From an uncultured Oscillospiraceae bacterium (GTDB lineage: Bacteria; Bacillota; Clostridia; Oscillospirales; Ruminococcaceae): DNA of 64,000 nucleotides. Shown piece after piece: positions 15,170 through 23,944 of this stretch. The position numbers and the translations under genes were made by a program. The stretch covers positions 1 through 64,000 of the forward strand of contig CAKSKG010000007.1 in the NCBI GenBank assembly GCA_934464775.1. Direction: 5' to 3'. Below the pieces are notes generated by a model. That model was not told the origin of the DNA, made no database searches, and was given only the letters and a program-made list of their open reading frames with translations. Numbering within the stretch: position 1 is the stretch's first letter; every line of letters starts with the position of its first letter.

Positions 15170-16948
15170 ATGAAGAATATCAAAACGGCGATCATTGCCG
15201 GAGCGATAGCTCTTGCGGCAATAGTCGCAGCCGTAATAATAATCGTCACAAGCGGTTCAAAGGGCGGTCTGTACGTTGTGTCCGTCACAGGCGGAGTCAA
15301 TGTCAGCAACACCTCTGAGGGAACCAGCCTTGATGCGGAAGCGGATATGGAGCTTACCTCGGGAGACGTGCTCTCCGTAGGCGAGGAAAGCACCTGCACT
15401 CTGGCTTACAAGACCGCAAAGAATGACGGTTCAAATTATATGGTGGTGCTGTCCAACTCGCAGCTTTTCATCACCGATGATTTCAACGGCAAGGAAGACG
15501 CAGAGATCTATCTCAACAGAGGCACGGTGATCTCCTCAAATGCAGGCGACAGCGACTTCAATGCAAATATCAGAACTTCCAACTGCGGCGTGGAGACCGC
15601 ACGTTCCGTCAACATTATTACATATGCTATCGGCGAGGACAGCTCATATACCGATGTTGCTTCAATGGGCGGAAACGTATATATCCAGCTTTATGACGAT
15701 CAGGGAAATTCCGTCAATGAGCGTGAACCCCTCGGCCCCAAGATGAAGGGCAGGATCGTTTCCGGCAGCGACGGACCTTATTTCAGATATCTCAACACGG
15801 AAGCAAAGCTTTCCGACTTCCCCGCTCAGACACTTCGTGAGCTGTTTGGCATTTCATCGCTGGTGCAGCTGGAATATACCTCCTCCGAGATCAAGGAAGC
15901 TTATGACGCTATCCCTAAGGAGGAAAAGGCAGAGAACGAACCCGATGTTCTGGAAGAGCTTCCCGTTCCCTCGGGCGACGGAACTATCCAGACAGCGGAG
16001 ACTATCGCCACCGAGCCTACGGAAGAAACCACAACAACTCTTATGATAACCGATTCGGAGACAGAGACCGAATCCGAAACAACTACCACAGCTACAACGA
16101 CCGTCACTTCCGAAACAACGGCCGACTCCTCCGAGGACACCGAGCCTGATGATACGGAACCCGACGAGACAGAAGAACCCGACGAAAGCGGCGATATGCT
16201 CCACGTTTATGTTATCATCGACGGCGAGATATACGAGCAGGAGGTAGCCTACGGCGAAAGCGCCGTTCAGCCTGCCGACCCTGTTATCAGCGGCAAGAAA
16301 TTCATCGGCTGGGACAACAGCTTTGAAAACATCACAGCAGATACAACGATCTCCGCACTCTTTGAGGAAAGCGACGATACCGACACTTCGGGCAGCGGCG
16401 GCACTCATACGGTAACGGTAGTTATCGGTGACAAGGTGACAACCCAGGAGGTAAATGACGGCGAGGCTGCCAATATCCCCTCCTCCATAACTCTTGAGGG
16501 CTATACCTTCAAGGGCTGGGACACGGATTATTCCCATGTCACATCGGATATCACAGTTTCGGCTATACTTGAGCCTATGAGCTGCAATGTCACATTCATT
16601 GTTGACGGAACAAGATACTACACCTCCGTAAGCTACGGCGGCACAGCATCGGCTCCCGTAACTCCCTCCGCAAACAGCCTCGGTCAGAGCTTTATCGGCT
16701 GGGACAAGGATCTTTCGGGAATAACCTCTGATACGACTATCACGGCGCTCTATGATACTTCCGTCAAGAGCTACACGGTTACATTCATCGTTGAGGGCGT
16801 TTCCTATACTCAGACAGTTGAATCGGGAAATGCGGCAATTCCTCCATATGCTCCCGAAACAAACGCCGAGGGACTTATGTTCAGAGGCTGGGACAGAGAT
16901 TATTCCTCTATCAATTCCGATACAACGATCACGGCAGTTTACAGCTGA
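15170..16948 (+). CDS. Membrane-anchored surface protein with FecR-like domain and four B-repeats
   Basis: The 592-aa protein has an N-terminal membrane helix (about residues 8-27), a diverged FecR-like domain (about 30-200), an acidic Thr/Glu/Asp-rich linker (about 265-340) and four repeats of 55-70 residues. Each repeat ends in a variant of F-x-GWD-x-x-x-x-x-I/V-T-S/A-D-T-T-I-T-A: FIGWDNSFENITADTTISAL, FKGWDTDYSHVTSDITVSAI, FIGWDKDLSGITSDTTITAL and FRGWDRDYSSINSDTTITAV. They match the Listeria-Bacteroides (InlB B-type, Flg_new) repeat, a small beta-grasp module of cell-surface proteins. The gene follows its paralog by 46 bases after an AAGGA site, so they are an operon. Substrate or partner is unknown. 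Confidence 0.85.
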   Translation: MKNIKTAIIAGAIALAAIVAAVIIIVTSGSKGGLYVVSVTGGVNVSNTSEGTSLDAEADMELTSGDVLSVGEESTCTLAYKTAKNDGSNYMVVLSNSQLFITDDFNGKEDAEIYLNRGTVISSNAGDSDFNANIRTSNCGVETARSVNIITYAIGEDSSYTDVASMGGNVYIQLYDDQGNSVNEREPLGPKMKGRIVSGSDGPYFRYLNTEAKLSDFPAQTLRELFGISSLVQLEYTSSEIKEAYDAIPKEEKAENEPDVLEELPVPSGDGTIQTAETIATEPTEETTTTLMITDSETETESETTTTATTTVTSETTADSSEDTEPDDTEPDETEEPDESGDMLHVYVIIDGEIYEQEVAYGESAVQPADPVISGKKFIGWDNSFENITADTTISALFEESDDTDTSGSGGTHTVTVVIGDKVTTQEVNDGEAANIPSSITLEGYTFKGWDTDYSHVTSDITVSAILEPMSCNVTFIVDGTRYYTSVSYGGTASAPVTPSANSLGQSFIGWDKDLSGITSDTTITALYDTSVKSYTVTFIVEGVSYTQTVESGNAAIPPYAPETNAEGLMFRGWDRDYSSINSDTTITAVYS

Positions 16949-17020
16949 TATGCAAAGCTTGATAAACAAAACTGCACAGAATGCATAAAATATCTTTTTA
17001 AAGCTAAATTATAGTGTACA

Positions 17021-17055
17021 AAATGCAGGAAATTTGATTATTTCCTGCATTTTTG
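17021..17055 (+). terminator. Terminator after the B-repeat gene
   Basis: AAATGCAGGAAAT (17021-17033) pairs with ATTTCCTGCATTT (17040-17052), followed by T-rich sequence. Confidence 0.85.
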
Positions 17056-17065
17056 CTTTTTGCTA

Positions 17066-17094
17066 TTGACATATCGGAAAAGATGTGCTATTAT
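17066..17094 (+). promoter_or_regulatory. Promoter of glutamine synthetase gene
   Basis: TTGACA at 17066-17071 and TATTAT at 17089-17094 with 17 bases between. Transcription should begin near 17101, giving a leader of about 148 bases. Confidence 0.75.
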
Positions 17095-17100
17095 ATTAAC

Positions 17101-17248
17101 TGTAAAGAAAATATCGGTAAGGCAATGACGCTGAAATTCATGCCGCACTTGTGCGGTCGGGTTTTTGCGCCTTTTTTGTTATTGTAAAGTGAGTAAGCCG
17201 ATATTTCCGAAAATGTTCAGCCGCAAAATGCGGAGAAAGGAAATCATT
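17101..17248 (+). promoter_or_regulatory. Structured leader of glutamine synthetase mRNA (candidate riboregulator)
   Basis: AAATATCGG (17109-17117) is perfectly complementary to CCGATATTT (17198-17206) and could close a junction. Inside are a hairpin GGCAATGA/TCATGCC (17121-17144 region) and CCGCA-CTTG-TGCGG (17143-17156) followed by GGGTTTTTGCGCCTTTTTTG. AAGGC near 17119 could instead pair with GCCTT just before the second T-run, forming a terminator. The segment GCAATGACGC resembles one ANTAR-type hexaloop (A1, G4), but I do not find the second hairpin that motif requires. Premature-termination control by nitrogen status is an inference. Confidence 0.45.
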
Positions 17249-19354
17249 ATGTCAGAACTCAATCAGGGAGTTAAGAGCGTTCCCGAGTATTTCGCCTGCA
17301 ACGTTTTTAACGAGGAAACAATGAAGGAAAAGCTCCCCAAGAGCACATACAAGTCGCTTTTAAAGACAAAGCAGCTGGGTATTCCCCTTGACCCCGACGC
17401 AGCCGAGATCATCGCTTCCGCAATGAAGGACTGGGCAGTTGAAAAGGGCGCTACCCACTATACACACTGGTTCCACCCCATGACAGGTCTTTCCGCCGAA
17501 AAGCACGATTCATTCATCTCACCCACACCCGACGGAAAAGTTATCATGGAATTTTCCGGCAAGGAGCTTGTAAAGGGCGAGCCTGATGCATCTTCTTTCC
17601 CCTCCGGCGGACTCCGTGCCACATTCGAGGCAAGAGGCTATACAGCATGGGACCCCACATCTCCCGCATTCCTGAAGGACAACACACTTTATATTCCTAC
17701 TGCATTCTGCTCCTACACAGGTGAGATCCTGGACAAGAAGACTCCTCTTCTCCGTTCAATGGATGTTATCTCACAGCAGGCAATAAGAATTCTTCGCCTT
17801 TTCGGCAATACAACAACTACAAGAGTTACTACAACAGTAGGCCCCGAGCAGGAATACTTCCTTGTTGACAAGAAGCTCTATGATCAGCGCAAGGATCTTA
17901 TCTTTACGGGAAGAACACTCTTCGGCGCAAAGGCGCCCAAGGGTCAGGAGCTTGAAGACCACTATTTCGGAAATATCAAGACAAGAGTTCAGGCTTACAT
18001 GAAGGATCTGGACGAAGAGCTCTGGAAGCTGGGAATCCTCGCAAAGACCGAACATAACGAGGTTGCTCCCGCACAGCACGAGCTGGCTCCCATTTACACA
18101 ACATCAAACGTTGCGGCTGACCACAATGCCCTTACAATGGAGCTTATGAAGAAAGTCGCTCTCAGACACGGACTGGTTTGCCTGCTCCACGAAAAGCCTT
18201 TCGCAGGAGTTAACGGCTCCGGCAAGCACAACAACTGGGCGCTTTCCACAAATGACGGTCAGAACCTGCTTGACCCCGGTTCCAACCCCAAGGACAACAT
18301 TCAGTTCCTTACATTCCTTGTTGCTATCATCAAGGCAGTTCACGAGAACAGCGACCTGCTGAGAATTTCCGTTGCTTCCGCAGGAAACGATCACCGTCTG
18401 GGCGCAAACGAAGCGCCTCCCGCTATCATCTCCATTTTCCTCGGCGATGAGCTTCAGGGCATTCTCGACGGTCTGGAATCAGGCAACATGATAACAAAGA
18501 ACGCAAAGGAAGAATTCGTGATCGCAGTTGACGCTCTGCTCAATTTCCCCAAGGATACAACAGACCGCAACAGAACATCTCCTTTCGCATTCACAGGAAA
18601 CAAGTTTGAGTTCAGAAGCCTCGGCTCCGCAGACTCTATCTCCTGCACAAATACTATCCTCAACACTATCGTTGCAAATACCCTCAAGGAATTTGCCGAC
18701 AAGCTGGAGAACAGCACAAACTTCTCCGAGGATCTCAACAAGCTCCTGAAGGAGACATACATCGCTCACAAGGCTATCATCTTCAACGGCAACGGCTATG
18801 ATGAATCATGGGTACGTGAAGCCGAGAAGAGAGGTCTGCCCAACTATCCCTCCACAGTTGATGCACTTCCCCACTACACAGACCAGAAGAACATCGAGCT
18901 GTTTGAGAGATTCTGCGTATACACAAAGACCGAGCTTGAATCCAGAACGGAGATCCTCCTTGAAAACTACTACAAGGTGCTCAATATCGAGGCTCTTACA
19001 ATGGTAGATATGGCACGCAAGCAGATCATTCCCGCAGGAATGAAGCTTGGCAAGCAGCTGGCAGATTCCGTTGTTGCAAAGAAGACAGCAGGCGTTGATT
19101 CCGACGTTGAGCTTGCTCTCGCAAACAAGGTAAGCGGACTTACAAAGAACATCTCCGCTTCCACAGACAAGATCGAGGCACTGCTCCTTGACGCTGCCGA
19201 TGCAGGAAATACAGAGGCAACAGCAAAGTATTTCAGAAACTCCGTATTCCCCGCAATGCAGACTCTCCGTGCATTTGCCGATGAGCTTGAAACAGTAACT
19301 CCCGCAGAGCTGTGGCCCATGCCCACATACTCCGAGCTGCTGTTCAATATCTAA
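17249..19354 (+). CDS. glnN: Type III glutamine synthetase
   Basis: The enzyme makes glutamine from glutamate, ammonium and ATP. At 701 aa it matches the large GSIII class found in Bacteroides and rumen clostridia rather than the 440-470-aa GlnA. GSIII features include the N-terminal VPEYFACNVFNEETM, THYTHWFHPMTG near residue 72, VGPEQEYFLVD, AKTEHNEVAPAQHELAP, GVNGSGKHNNWALS and the C-terminal helical region. Start ATG 17249 is preceded by AAAGGA; the longer frame from 17165 reads through the leader and is rejected. It is monocistronic, followed by three hairpins. The mRNA leader suggests regulation by attenuation. Confidence 0.96.
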   Translation: MSELNQGVKSVPEYFACNVFNEETMKEKLPKSTYKSLLKTKQLGIPLDPDAAEIIASAMKDWAVEKGATHYTHWFHPMTGLSAEKHDSFISPTPDGKVIMEFSGKELVKGEPDASSFPSGGLRATFEARGYTAWDPTSPAFLKDNTLYIPTAFCSYTGEILDKKTPLLRSMDVISQQAIRILRLFGNTTTTRVTTTVGPEQEYFLVDKKLYDQRKDLIFTGRTLFGAKAPKGQELEDHYFGNIKTRVQAYMKDLDEELWKLGILAKTEHNEVAPAQHELAPIYTTSNVAADHNALTMELMKKVALRHGLVCLLHEKPFAGVNGSGKHNNWALSTNDGQNLLDPGSNPKDNIQFLTFLVAIIKAVHENSDLLRISVASAGNDHRLGANEAPPAIISIFLGDELQGILDGLESGNMITKNAKEEFVIAVDALLNFPKDTTDRNRTSPFAFTGNKFEFRSLGSADSISCTNTILNTIVANTLKEFADKLENSTNFSEDLNKLLKETYIAHKAIIFNGNGYDESWVREAEKRGLPNYPSTVDALPHYTDQKNIELFERFCVYTKTELESRTEILLENYYKVLNIEALTMVDMARKQIIPAGMKLGKQLADSVVAKKTAGVDSDVELALANKVSGLTKNISASTDKIEALLLDAADAGNTEATAKYFRNSVFPAMQTLRAFADELETVTPAELWPMPTYSELLFNI

Positions 19355-19378
19355 GACCGACCGCATCTCTATCCGTAA

Positions 19379-19447
19379 GCATGGCGGCACCCCCGCCGTG
19401 CATTACTCACTTTACATGGCGGACGGATTTCCCTGATCCGTCCGCCA
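19379..19447 (+). other. Two strong hairpins in the glnN 3' region
   Basis: GCATGGCGG/CCGCCGTGC (19379-19401, one G-U pair) and TGGCGGACGGAT/ATCCGTCCGCCA (19417-19447, perfect 12-bp stem, 7-base loop) follow the glnN stop. Neither has a T-run. They may protect the transcript 3' end. Confidence 0.55.
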
Positions 19448-19500
19448 ATCTCCCTGAGTATTACGTATAGTTTCCATATAAAACGCATGAACGTTTTTTA

Positions 19501-19536
19501 GTCCGCTGCACCCACCCTTGCAGCGGACTGTTTTTG
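19501..19536 (+). terminator. Terminator of glnN
   Basis: GTCCGCTGCA (19501-19510) pairs with TGCAGCGGAC (19519-19528), then TGTTTTTG. Confidence 0.9.
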
Positions 19537-19610
19537 TTGTAATAATCCCGCCCCGAGCCGCATAAAATTAATCAAAACAAAAAGATCTGCGGAAAGGAAC
19601 GGTATAAAAA

Positions 19611-20531
19611 ATGAACAAGTATTTACCCGAAGGCTCACTTATCAACACTGCGGAAAACAGATATGCCCTGCGTTCGGTATCGGCTCTGGAGCAGGCAATG
19701 CGCAGCGGAAAGATACTCGAAGCCCGTGCGTCGGTATGCACAGGGGCACATGATCTGATAGTCGATCTTCCCTGCGCAAAAGGAATTATCCCCAGAGAGG
19801 AAGGAGCCGTGGGCATATCCGACGGAACAACAAGAGATATCGCCCTGATAACCAAGGTCAACAAGCCGGTATGCTTCCGTGTTGTCTCCGTCACGGCAGA
19901 CGAAAACGGCGAGCCTGTGGCATATCTTTCAAGGCGTATCGTGCAGGAAGAATGCCTTGAAAACTACATTGCAAATTTATCTTCGGGAGATATAATTCCT
20001 GCGGTAGTGACGCATCTGGAGCAGTTCGGTGCATTTGTGGACATCGGCTGCGGCATACCGTCGCTGATACCGATAGACGCAATATCCGTATCGAGGATAT
20101 CCCACCCCTCGGACAGATTTTTCACAGGTCAGGAGATAAAGGTAGCGGTAAAAGGCGTTAATGACGGCAGAGTATGGCTGTCCCACAAGGAGCTTCTCGG
20201 CACATGGGAAGAAAACGCATCACTTTTCAGCTGCGGAGAAACGGTTTCGGGGATAGTCCGCTCGGTGGAAAGCTACGGAATATTCGTGGAACTGACGCCC
20301 AATCTTGCGGGACTTGCGGAGCCGAAAGCGGGAGTCCGTGCAGGACAGCACGCAGGGGTATACATAAAGGCTCTCATTCCCGAAAAAATGAAAGTGAAGC
20401 TGATAATCGTAGATGTTTTCGACAGCGACGAAGCCGCCGCTCCGATAAAATATTTCACCTCGGCAGCGCATATCGACCACTGGAGGTATTCATCGGAAGC
20501 ATCGGGCCGCATTATAGAAACCTATTTCTGA
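19611..20531 (+). CDS. S1-domain RNA-binding protein (ribosomal protein S1-like)
   Basis: The 306-aa protein contains three S1-like OB folds: about residues 35-108 (diverged), 124-196 (best match, GDIIPAVVTHLEQFGAFVDIG ... VWLSHKELLG) and 206-272 (GETVSGIVRSVESYGIFVEL). Such short S1 homologs in clostridia are often named 30S ribosomal protein S1, although they have fewer domains than the six-domain E. coli protein. A role in mRNA binding or translation is likely. The start has a GGAAAGGAA ribosome site. The gene is alone and ends at a terminator shared with rplL. Confidence 0.85.
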   Translation: MNKYLPEGSLINTAENRYALRSVSALEQAMRSGKILEARASVCTGAHDLIVDLPCAKGIIPREEGAVGISDGTTRDIALITKVNKPVCFRVVSVTADENGEPVAYLSRRIVQEECLENYIANLSSGDIIPAVVTHLEQFGAFVDIGCGIPSLIPIDAISVSRISHPSDRFFTGQEIKVAVKGVNDGRVWLSHKELLGTWEENASLFSCGETVSGIVRSVESYGIFVELTPNLAGLAEPKAGVRAGQHAGVYIKALIPEKMKVKLIIVDVFDSDEAAAPIKYFTSAAHIDHWRYSSEASGRIIETYF

Positions 20532-20552
20532 TCTTTGCGAAAGCATAAAAAA

Positions 20553-20590
20553 ATCCGCCTGTCCGAAAGGGACAGACGGATAATTTTTTT
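20553..20590. terminator. Bidirectional terminator between S1-like gene and rplL
   Basis: TCCGCCTGTCC and GGACAGACGGA flank a GAAAG loop, with T-run to the right (ATTTTTTT) and A-run to the left. Confidence 0.88.
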
Positions 20591-20611
20591 ATTTAAGCGA
20601 TCAAGAATAAA

Positions 20612-20986
20612 TTACTTGAGCTCAACTGTTGCGCCGGCAGCCTCGAGCTTAGTCTTGAGCTCTTCAGCCTCAGCCTTGGAAGCGCCTTCCTTGAGAGCCT
20701 TAGGAGCAGCCTCAACGAGCTCCTTAGCTTCCTTAAGGGAAAGACCGCAAGCGTCCTTAACAGCCTTGATAACGTCCATCTTCTTCTCACCGAAGGAAGC
20801 GAGAACAACGTCGAACTCAGTCTTTTCAGCCTCAGCAGCAGCTGCGCCTGCACCTGCGCCGCCTGCAACTGCGATAGCAGCTGTTACGCCGAATTCTTCC
20901 TGGATAGCGTCAACGAGCTCGGAAAGCTCGAGAACGGAGAGAGCCTTGATTTCTTCAATCATATTCATAATCTTTTCAGAAGCCAT
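20612..20986 (-). CDS. rplL: Ribosomal protein L7/L12
   Basis: L12 forms the ribosomal stalk that recruits translation factors. The 124-aa protein has the usual N-terminal dimerisation helix (IEEIKALSVLELSELVDAIQ), an Ala/Gly-rich hinge (about residues 38-52) and the conserved C-terminal domain (KMDVIKAVKDACGLSLKEAK ... GATVELK). It follows rplJ by 66 bases, the normal pairing, and both are probably controlled through the L10 leader. Confidence 0.98.
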   Translation of the reverse strand: MASEKIMNMIEEIKALSVLELSELVDAIQEEFGVTAAIAVAGGAGAGAAAAEAEKTEFDVVLASFGEKKMDVIKAVKDACGLSLKEAKELVEAAPKALKEGASKAEAEELKTKLEAAGATVELK

Positions 20987-21052
20987 GATAATAATCTCCT
21001 TTAATATTTATAGTATAGTTTTTAATTTGCAAAGGCAACATAAAGACTGCAA

Positions 21053-21565
21053 TTATGCAGCTTCTTCCTCTGCCTTCTTGTCTGCAACAGCCTTGACAGT
21101 AGCTGCAAGCTTCTGCATGGGTCCCTGGAGAGAACCAACGAGCTGAGCGAGAAGTACCTCTCTGGAAGGGATCTTGGAAAGAGCCTGAACGCCCTTTTCA
21201 TCATAAACCTCACCGTCGATGTAGCCTGCCTTAAGGTTGAAGTAGTTTTCGTGATCCTCAGCGAACTTACCGAGAATACGAGCAGGAGCTGTCTGGTCTG
21301 TGTCGGAAACTGCGAGAGCTGTTGTACCCTCAAGAACATCACAGAGTGCGTCAAATCCTGTTTCCTTGAATGCGAAACGGAGCATTGTATTCTTCTCTAC
21401 GAAATACTTTACACCTGCTTCACGAAGTTCCTTTCTGAGCTTGGTATCTTCCTCAACAGTAATTCCTCTGTAATCAACGAGAACACCTGCAGCAGAATTC
21501 TTAATAGTATCTGCGAGAGCCTGTACCTTAGCCTTCTTGGATTCAAGAATCTTTTCACTTGGCAT
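21053..21565 (-). CDS. rplJ: Ribosomal protein L10
   Basis: L10 anchors L12 dimers to the ribosome. The 170-aa protein shows family features: SEKILESKKAKVQALAD at the start, VLVDYRGITVEEDTKLRKEL, VEKNTMLRFAFKETG and a C-terminal L12-binding helix. A GGAGG site lies upstream of ATG 21565. rplK-rplA, often upstream in bacteria, are absent here, the next genes being divergently oriented ddl-murI. Confidence 0.98.
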   Translation of the reverse strand: MPSEKILESKKAKVQALADTIKNSAAGVLVDYRGITVEEDTKLRKELREAGVKYFVEKNTMLRFAFKETGFDALCDVLEGTTALAVSDTDQTAPARILGKFAEDHENYFNLKAGYIDGEVYDEKGVQALSKIPSREVLLAQLVGSLQGPMQKLAATVKAVADKKAEEEAA

Positions 21566-21599
21566 AATAATTTCACCTCCGAAATTTAATTATGCTATC

Positions 21600-21735
21600 C
21601 ATTCATCAAAAAGAAAACCTTTTCCGAATACACAGAAAAGGGCAATTACAATCTAATGTATATGCTTCTTTTCCTCGGCAGGACTTACAGCTTAAAAAAT
21701 CGCCGCCTGCTGTCTTTAGAATTCGATAGCCGTCA
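21600..21735 (-). promoter_or_regulatory. L10 leader (ribosomal protein autoregulatory RNA)
   Basis: Read leftward, the rplJ leader contains GACAGCAGGCGGCGA and, after a short loop, TAAGTCCTGCCGAGGAAA, which are hallmarks of the L10 leader that binds the L10-(L12) complex for feedback control. A promoter, TTGACA with TATAAT 20 bases away (or TAGTAT at 17), lies at about 21750-21780 on the same strand. The rest of this 411-bp gap holds the rightward ddl promoter. Confidence 0.8.
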
Positions 21736-21863
21736 TTTAACTGACTTAATTATACTACCACACTTTTTTTCCTTTGTCAAGGGGTTTTGCAAATTTTTTT
21801 GATATTTTTTCAAAAAGTTCTCCCGAGCGTTCAAACGCCGCCTAAAAAAAGTGAAAATAACAG

Positions 21864-21892
21864 TTGCAGTTTATCGGAATATGTGGTATAAT
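21864..21892 (+). promoter_or_regulatory. Promoter of ddl-murI-ywiB-argS
   Basis: TTGCAG (21864-21869), 17 bases and TATAAT (21887-21892) with an extended TGG before the -10 box. Confidence 0.7.
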
Positions 21893-21976
21893 AAAAGTGA
21901 TATTACGTTTTTGAATGTAATATAATAAAATATAACATCAACCGGTTCTTCCGGATAATAAAAAGGAATGATAATT

Positions 21977-23035
21977 ATGGCAAAAACAAGAGTTGCGGTG
22001 ATCTTCGGCGGCGTTTCCAGCGAACATGAGGTTTCGCTCATCTCAGCCACAAACGTTATGCAGAATCTTTCACCCGATAAATACGAGATAATCCCTATCG
22101 GCATCACAAAAAAGGGCAGATGGCTGTTCTATCCCGGTGACATCTCCGCTATCGCATCGGGCAAGTGGGACACGAATCCCGACTGCGCTCCCGCAGTTAT
22201 CCTCCCCGACCCCATGTACAACGGCATCGCAAAGATCGAGGACGGCATGGTAAACACCGTCAAGGTGGACGTTGTGTTCCCCGTACTCCACGGAAAGAAC
22301 GGCGAGGACGGAACCATTCAGGGTCTTATGGACATGGCAGGCATTCCTTACGTAGGCTGCGGCTGTCTTGCTTCCGCCTGCTGCATGGACAAATCCTTCA
22401 CACATATGATACTTCAGGAAAACGGCATACATAACGCACGCTGGGAGGTTATCCTCCAGTCCGAGATAAATCATCTGGACGATATCTGCGAAAAGATCGC
22501 CGACAAGCTGGGCTATCCTATTTTTGTAAAGCCTGCCTGCAGCGGTTCCTCCGTGGGCGTTAACAAGGCAAGCGACTTTGATGAGCTGAAAGAAGCCGTA
22601 AAGCTTGCCTTTGCTCATGACAAAAAGGTAGTCTGCGAAGAATTTATCGAGGGCAGAGAGCTGGAGTGCGCCGTTATGGGCAATGATTCTCCCTTTGCCT
22701 CCTCCGTGGGCGAGATAGTTTCCTGCAACGATTTCTATGATTACGATGCAAAATATATCCTCGGCACATCGGGACTGAACATTCCCGCAGATATCCCCGA
22801 GGAATCCGCAAAGGAAATAAGAGAGACTGCCGTAAAGGCATTCAAGGCTCTCAACTGCTCGGGTCTTTCAAGAGTTGACTTCTTCCTGAAAAAGGACGGC
22901 ACGGTCATACTCAACGAGATAAACACCCTCCCCGGCTTCACATCTATCAGTATGTATCCTAAGCTCATGGAAAACATCGGCATCTCCTACTCGGAGCTTC
23001 TTGACAGGCTCATTGCTCTTGCGTTAGAGAAATAA
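21977..23035 (+). CDS. ddl: D-alanine--D-alanine ligase
   Basis: Ddl joins two D-alanines for the peptidoglycan precursor. The 352-aa protein has the N-terminal VIFGGVSSEHEVSL, the ATP-grasp lysine segment YPIFVKPACSGSSVGV, and the C-terminal NEINTLPGFTSISMYPKL. The omega-loop motif FYDYDAKY, with its Tyr, indicates D-Ala rather than D-lactate specificity (VanA types lack it), so no intrinsic vancomycin-type ligase is implied. ATG 21977 has AAAGGA at a proper distance; 21968 is too close. murI follows after 27 bases. Confidence 0.95.
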   Translation: MAKTRVAVIFGGVSSEHEVSLISATNVMQNLSPDKYEIIPIGITKKGRWLFYPGDISAIASGKWDTNPDCAPAVILPDPMYNGIAKIEDGMVNTVKVDVVFPVLHGKNGEDGTIQGLMDMAGIPYVGCGCLASACCMDKSFTHMILQENGIHNARWEVILQSEINHLDDICEKIADKLGYPIFVKPACSGSSVGVNKASDFDELKEAVKLAFAHDKKVVCEEFIEGRELECAVMGNDSPFASSVGEIVSCNDFYDYDAKYILGTSGLNIPADIPEESAKEIRETAVKAFKALNCSGLSRVDFFLKKDGTVILNEINTLPGFTSISMYPKLMENIGISYSELLDRLIALALEK

Positions 23036-23062
23036 TTATCATCAAGGTGGAATAGATTCATA

Positions 23063-23884
23063 ATGAACGATCAGGCAATCGGCATTTTCGATTCGGGCAT
23101 AGGCGGACTCACCTGCGTAAAGGAAATGAACCGTCTCCTGCCTCATGAAAATATAGTATACTTCGGCGATACGGCACGTATCCCCTACGGAACAAAGAGC
23201 CGTGAAACTGTATTGCAGTACGCAAAGCAGGACATTGATTTCATCAGACGCCACAGCGTCAAGATGATAATTGCCGCCTGCGGCACGGTTTCATCGGTAA
23301 TGGGAGCTGTAAAGGACATCGACGGCATTCCCTTTACGGGAGTTGTGACTCCTGCGGCTCAGGCCGCCTGCGCTGCCACAAGAAACGGCAGGATAGGCGT
23401 TATCGGCACTCCCGCAACAATAAGATCGGGCTCATACGGCAGAGCCATAAGGACTATCCGCTCCGATGCGGCGGTCATCGGCAATGCCTGCCCTCTGTTT
23501 GTGACAATGGCGGAAAACGGCGTCACATCAAAGGACGATATCGTTGTAAAGGAAATGGTTGCAAGATATCTTGCTCCCGTGAAAAAGGAAAAGGTGGACG
23601 TCCTTATTCTGGGCTGCACACATTATCCCATGTTTTATGACGCTATCGCCGAATATATGGGCAGCGGCGTAACACTGCTGTCATCGGGTGCGGAAGCCGC
23701 AAAATATGCGCTGAACGTACTCACGGCAAAAAATATGCTTTCCGACAGCGAAGAAAACGGAAAGAACATATTCTACGCTTCCGACGACACCGCAATGTTT
23801 GAGGAAAACACCCGTGTATTCCTCGGCGAGGATCTGGTGGGCGAGGTAAGAAGCGTAAGCACGGAAGAGCTTATCGGACGGTAA
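23063..23884 (+). CDS. murI: Glutamate racemase
   Basis: MurI supplies D-glutamate for peptidoglycan. The 273-aa protein has the first catalytic Asp/Ser motif FDSGIGGLT (about residues 9-17), YFGDTARIPYG, the first catalytic cysteine in AACGTVSS (about 70-77) and the second in LGCTHYPMF. It directly follows ddl, so two cytoplasmic wall-precursor enzymes are co-expressed. Start ATG 23063 has AAGGTGG upstream. Confidence 0.95.
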   Translation: MNDQAIGIFDSGIGGLTCVKEMNRLLPHENIVYFGDTARIPYGTKSRETVLQYAKQDIDFIRRHSVKMIIAACGTVSSVMGAVKDIDGIPFTGVVTPAAQAACAATRNGRIGVIGTPATIRSGSYGRAIRTIRSDAAVIGNACPLFVTMAENGVTSKDDIVVKEMVARYLAPVKKEKVDVLILGCTHYPMFYDAIAEYMGSGVTLLSSGAEAAKYALNVLTAKNMLSDSEENGKNIFYASDDTAMFEENTRVFLGEDLVGEVRSVSTEELIGR

Positions 23885-23944
23885 TTACATAGCCGAAGCA
23901 GCCCTGCATCGGCTCTCTGATCGGAAAGGACTGTAAAAAATATC

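Noticed and set aside
15854..16969. 371-aa frame antisense to the B-repeat protein
   Set aside because: The repetitive sense gene produces a long open antisense frame; no start signal is seen.
17101..17248. ANTAR-type two-hairpin antiterminator call for the glnN leader
   Set aside because: Only one hexaloop-like segment (GCAATGACGC) with a three-pair stem is visible; the second hairpin is missing.
21977..23035. VanA-type D-Ala-D-Lac ligase
   Set aside because: The omega loop FYDYDAKY and the cell-wall gene neighbours indicate ordinary Ddl.
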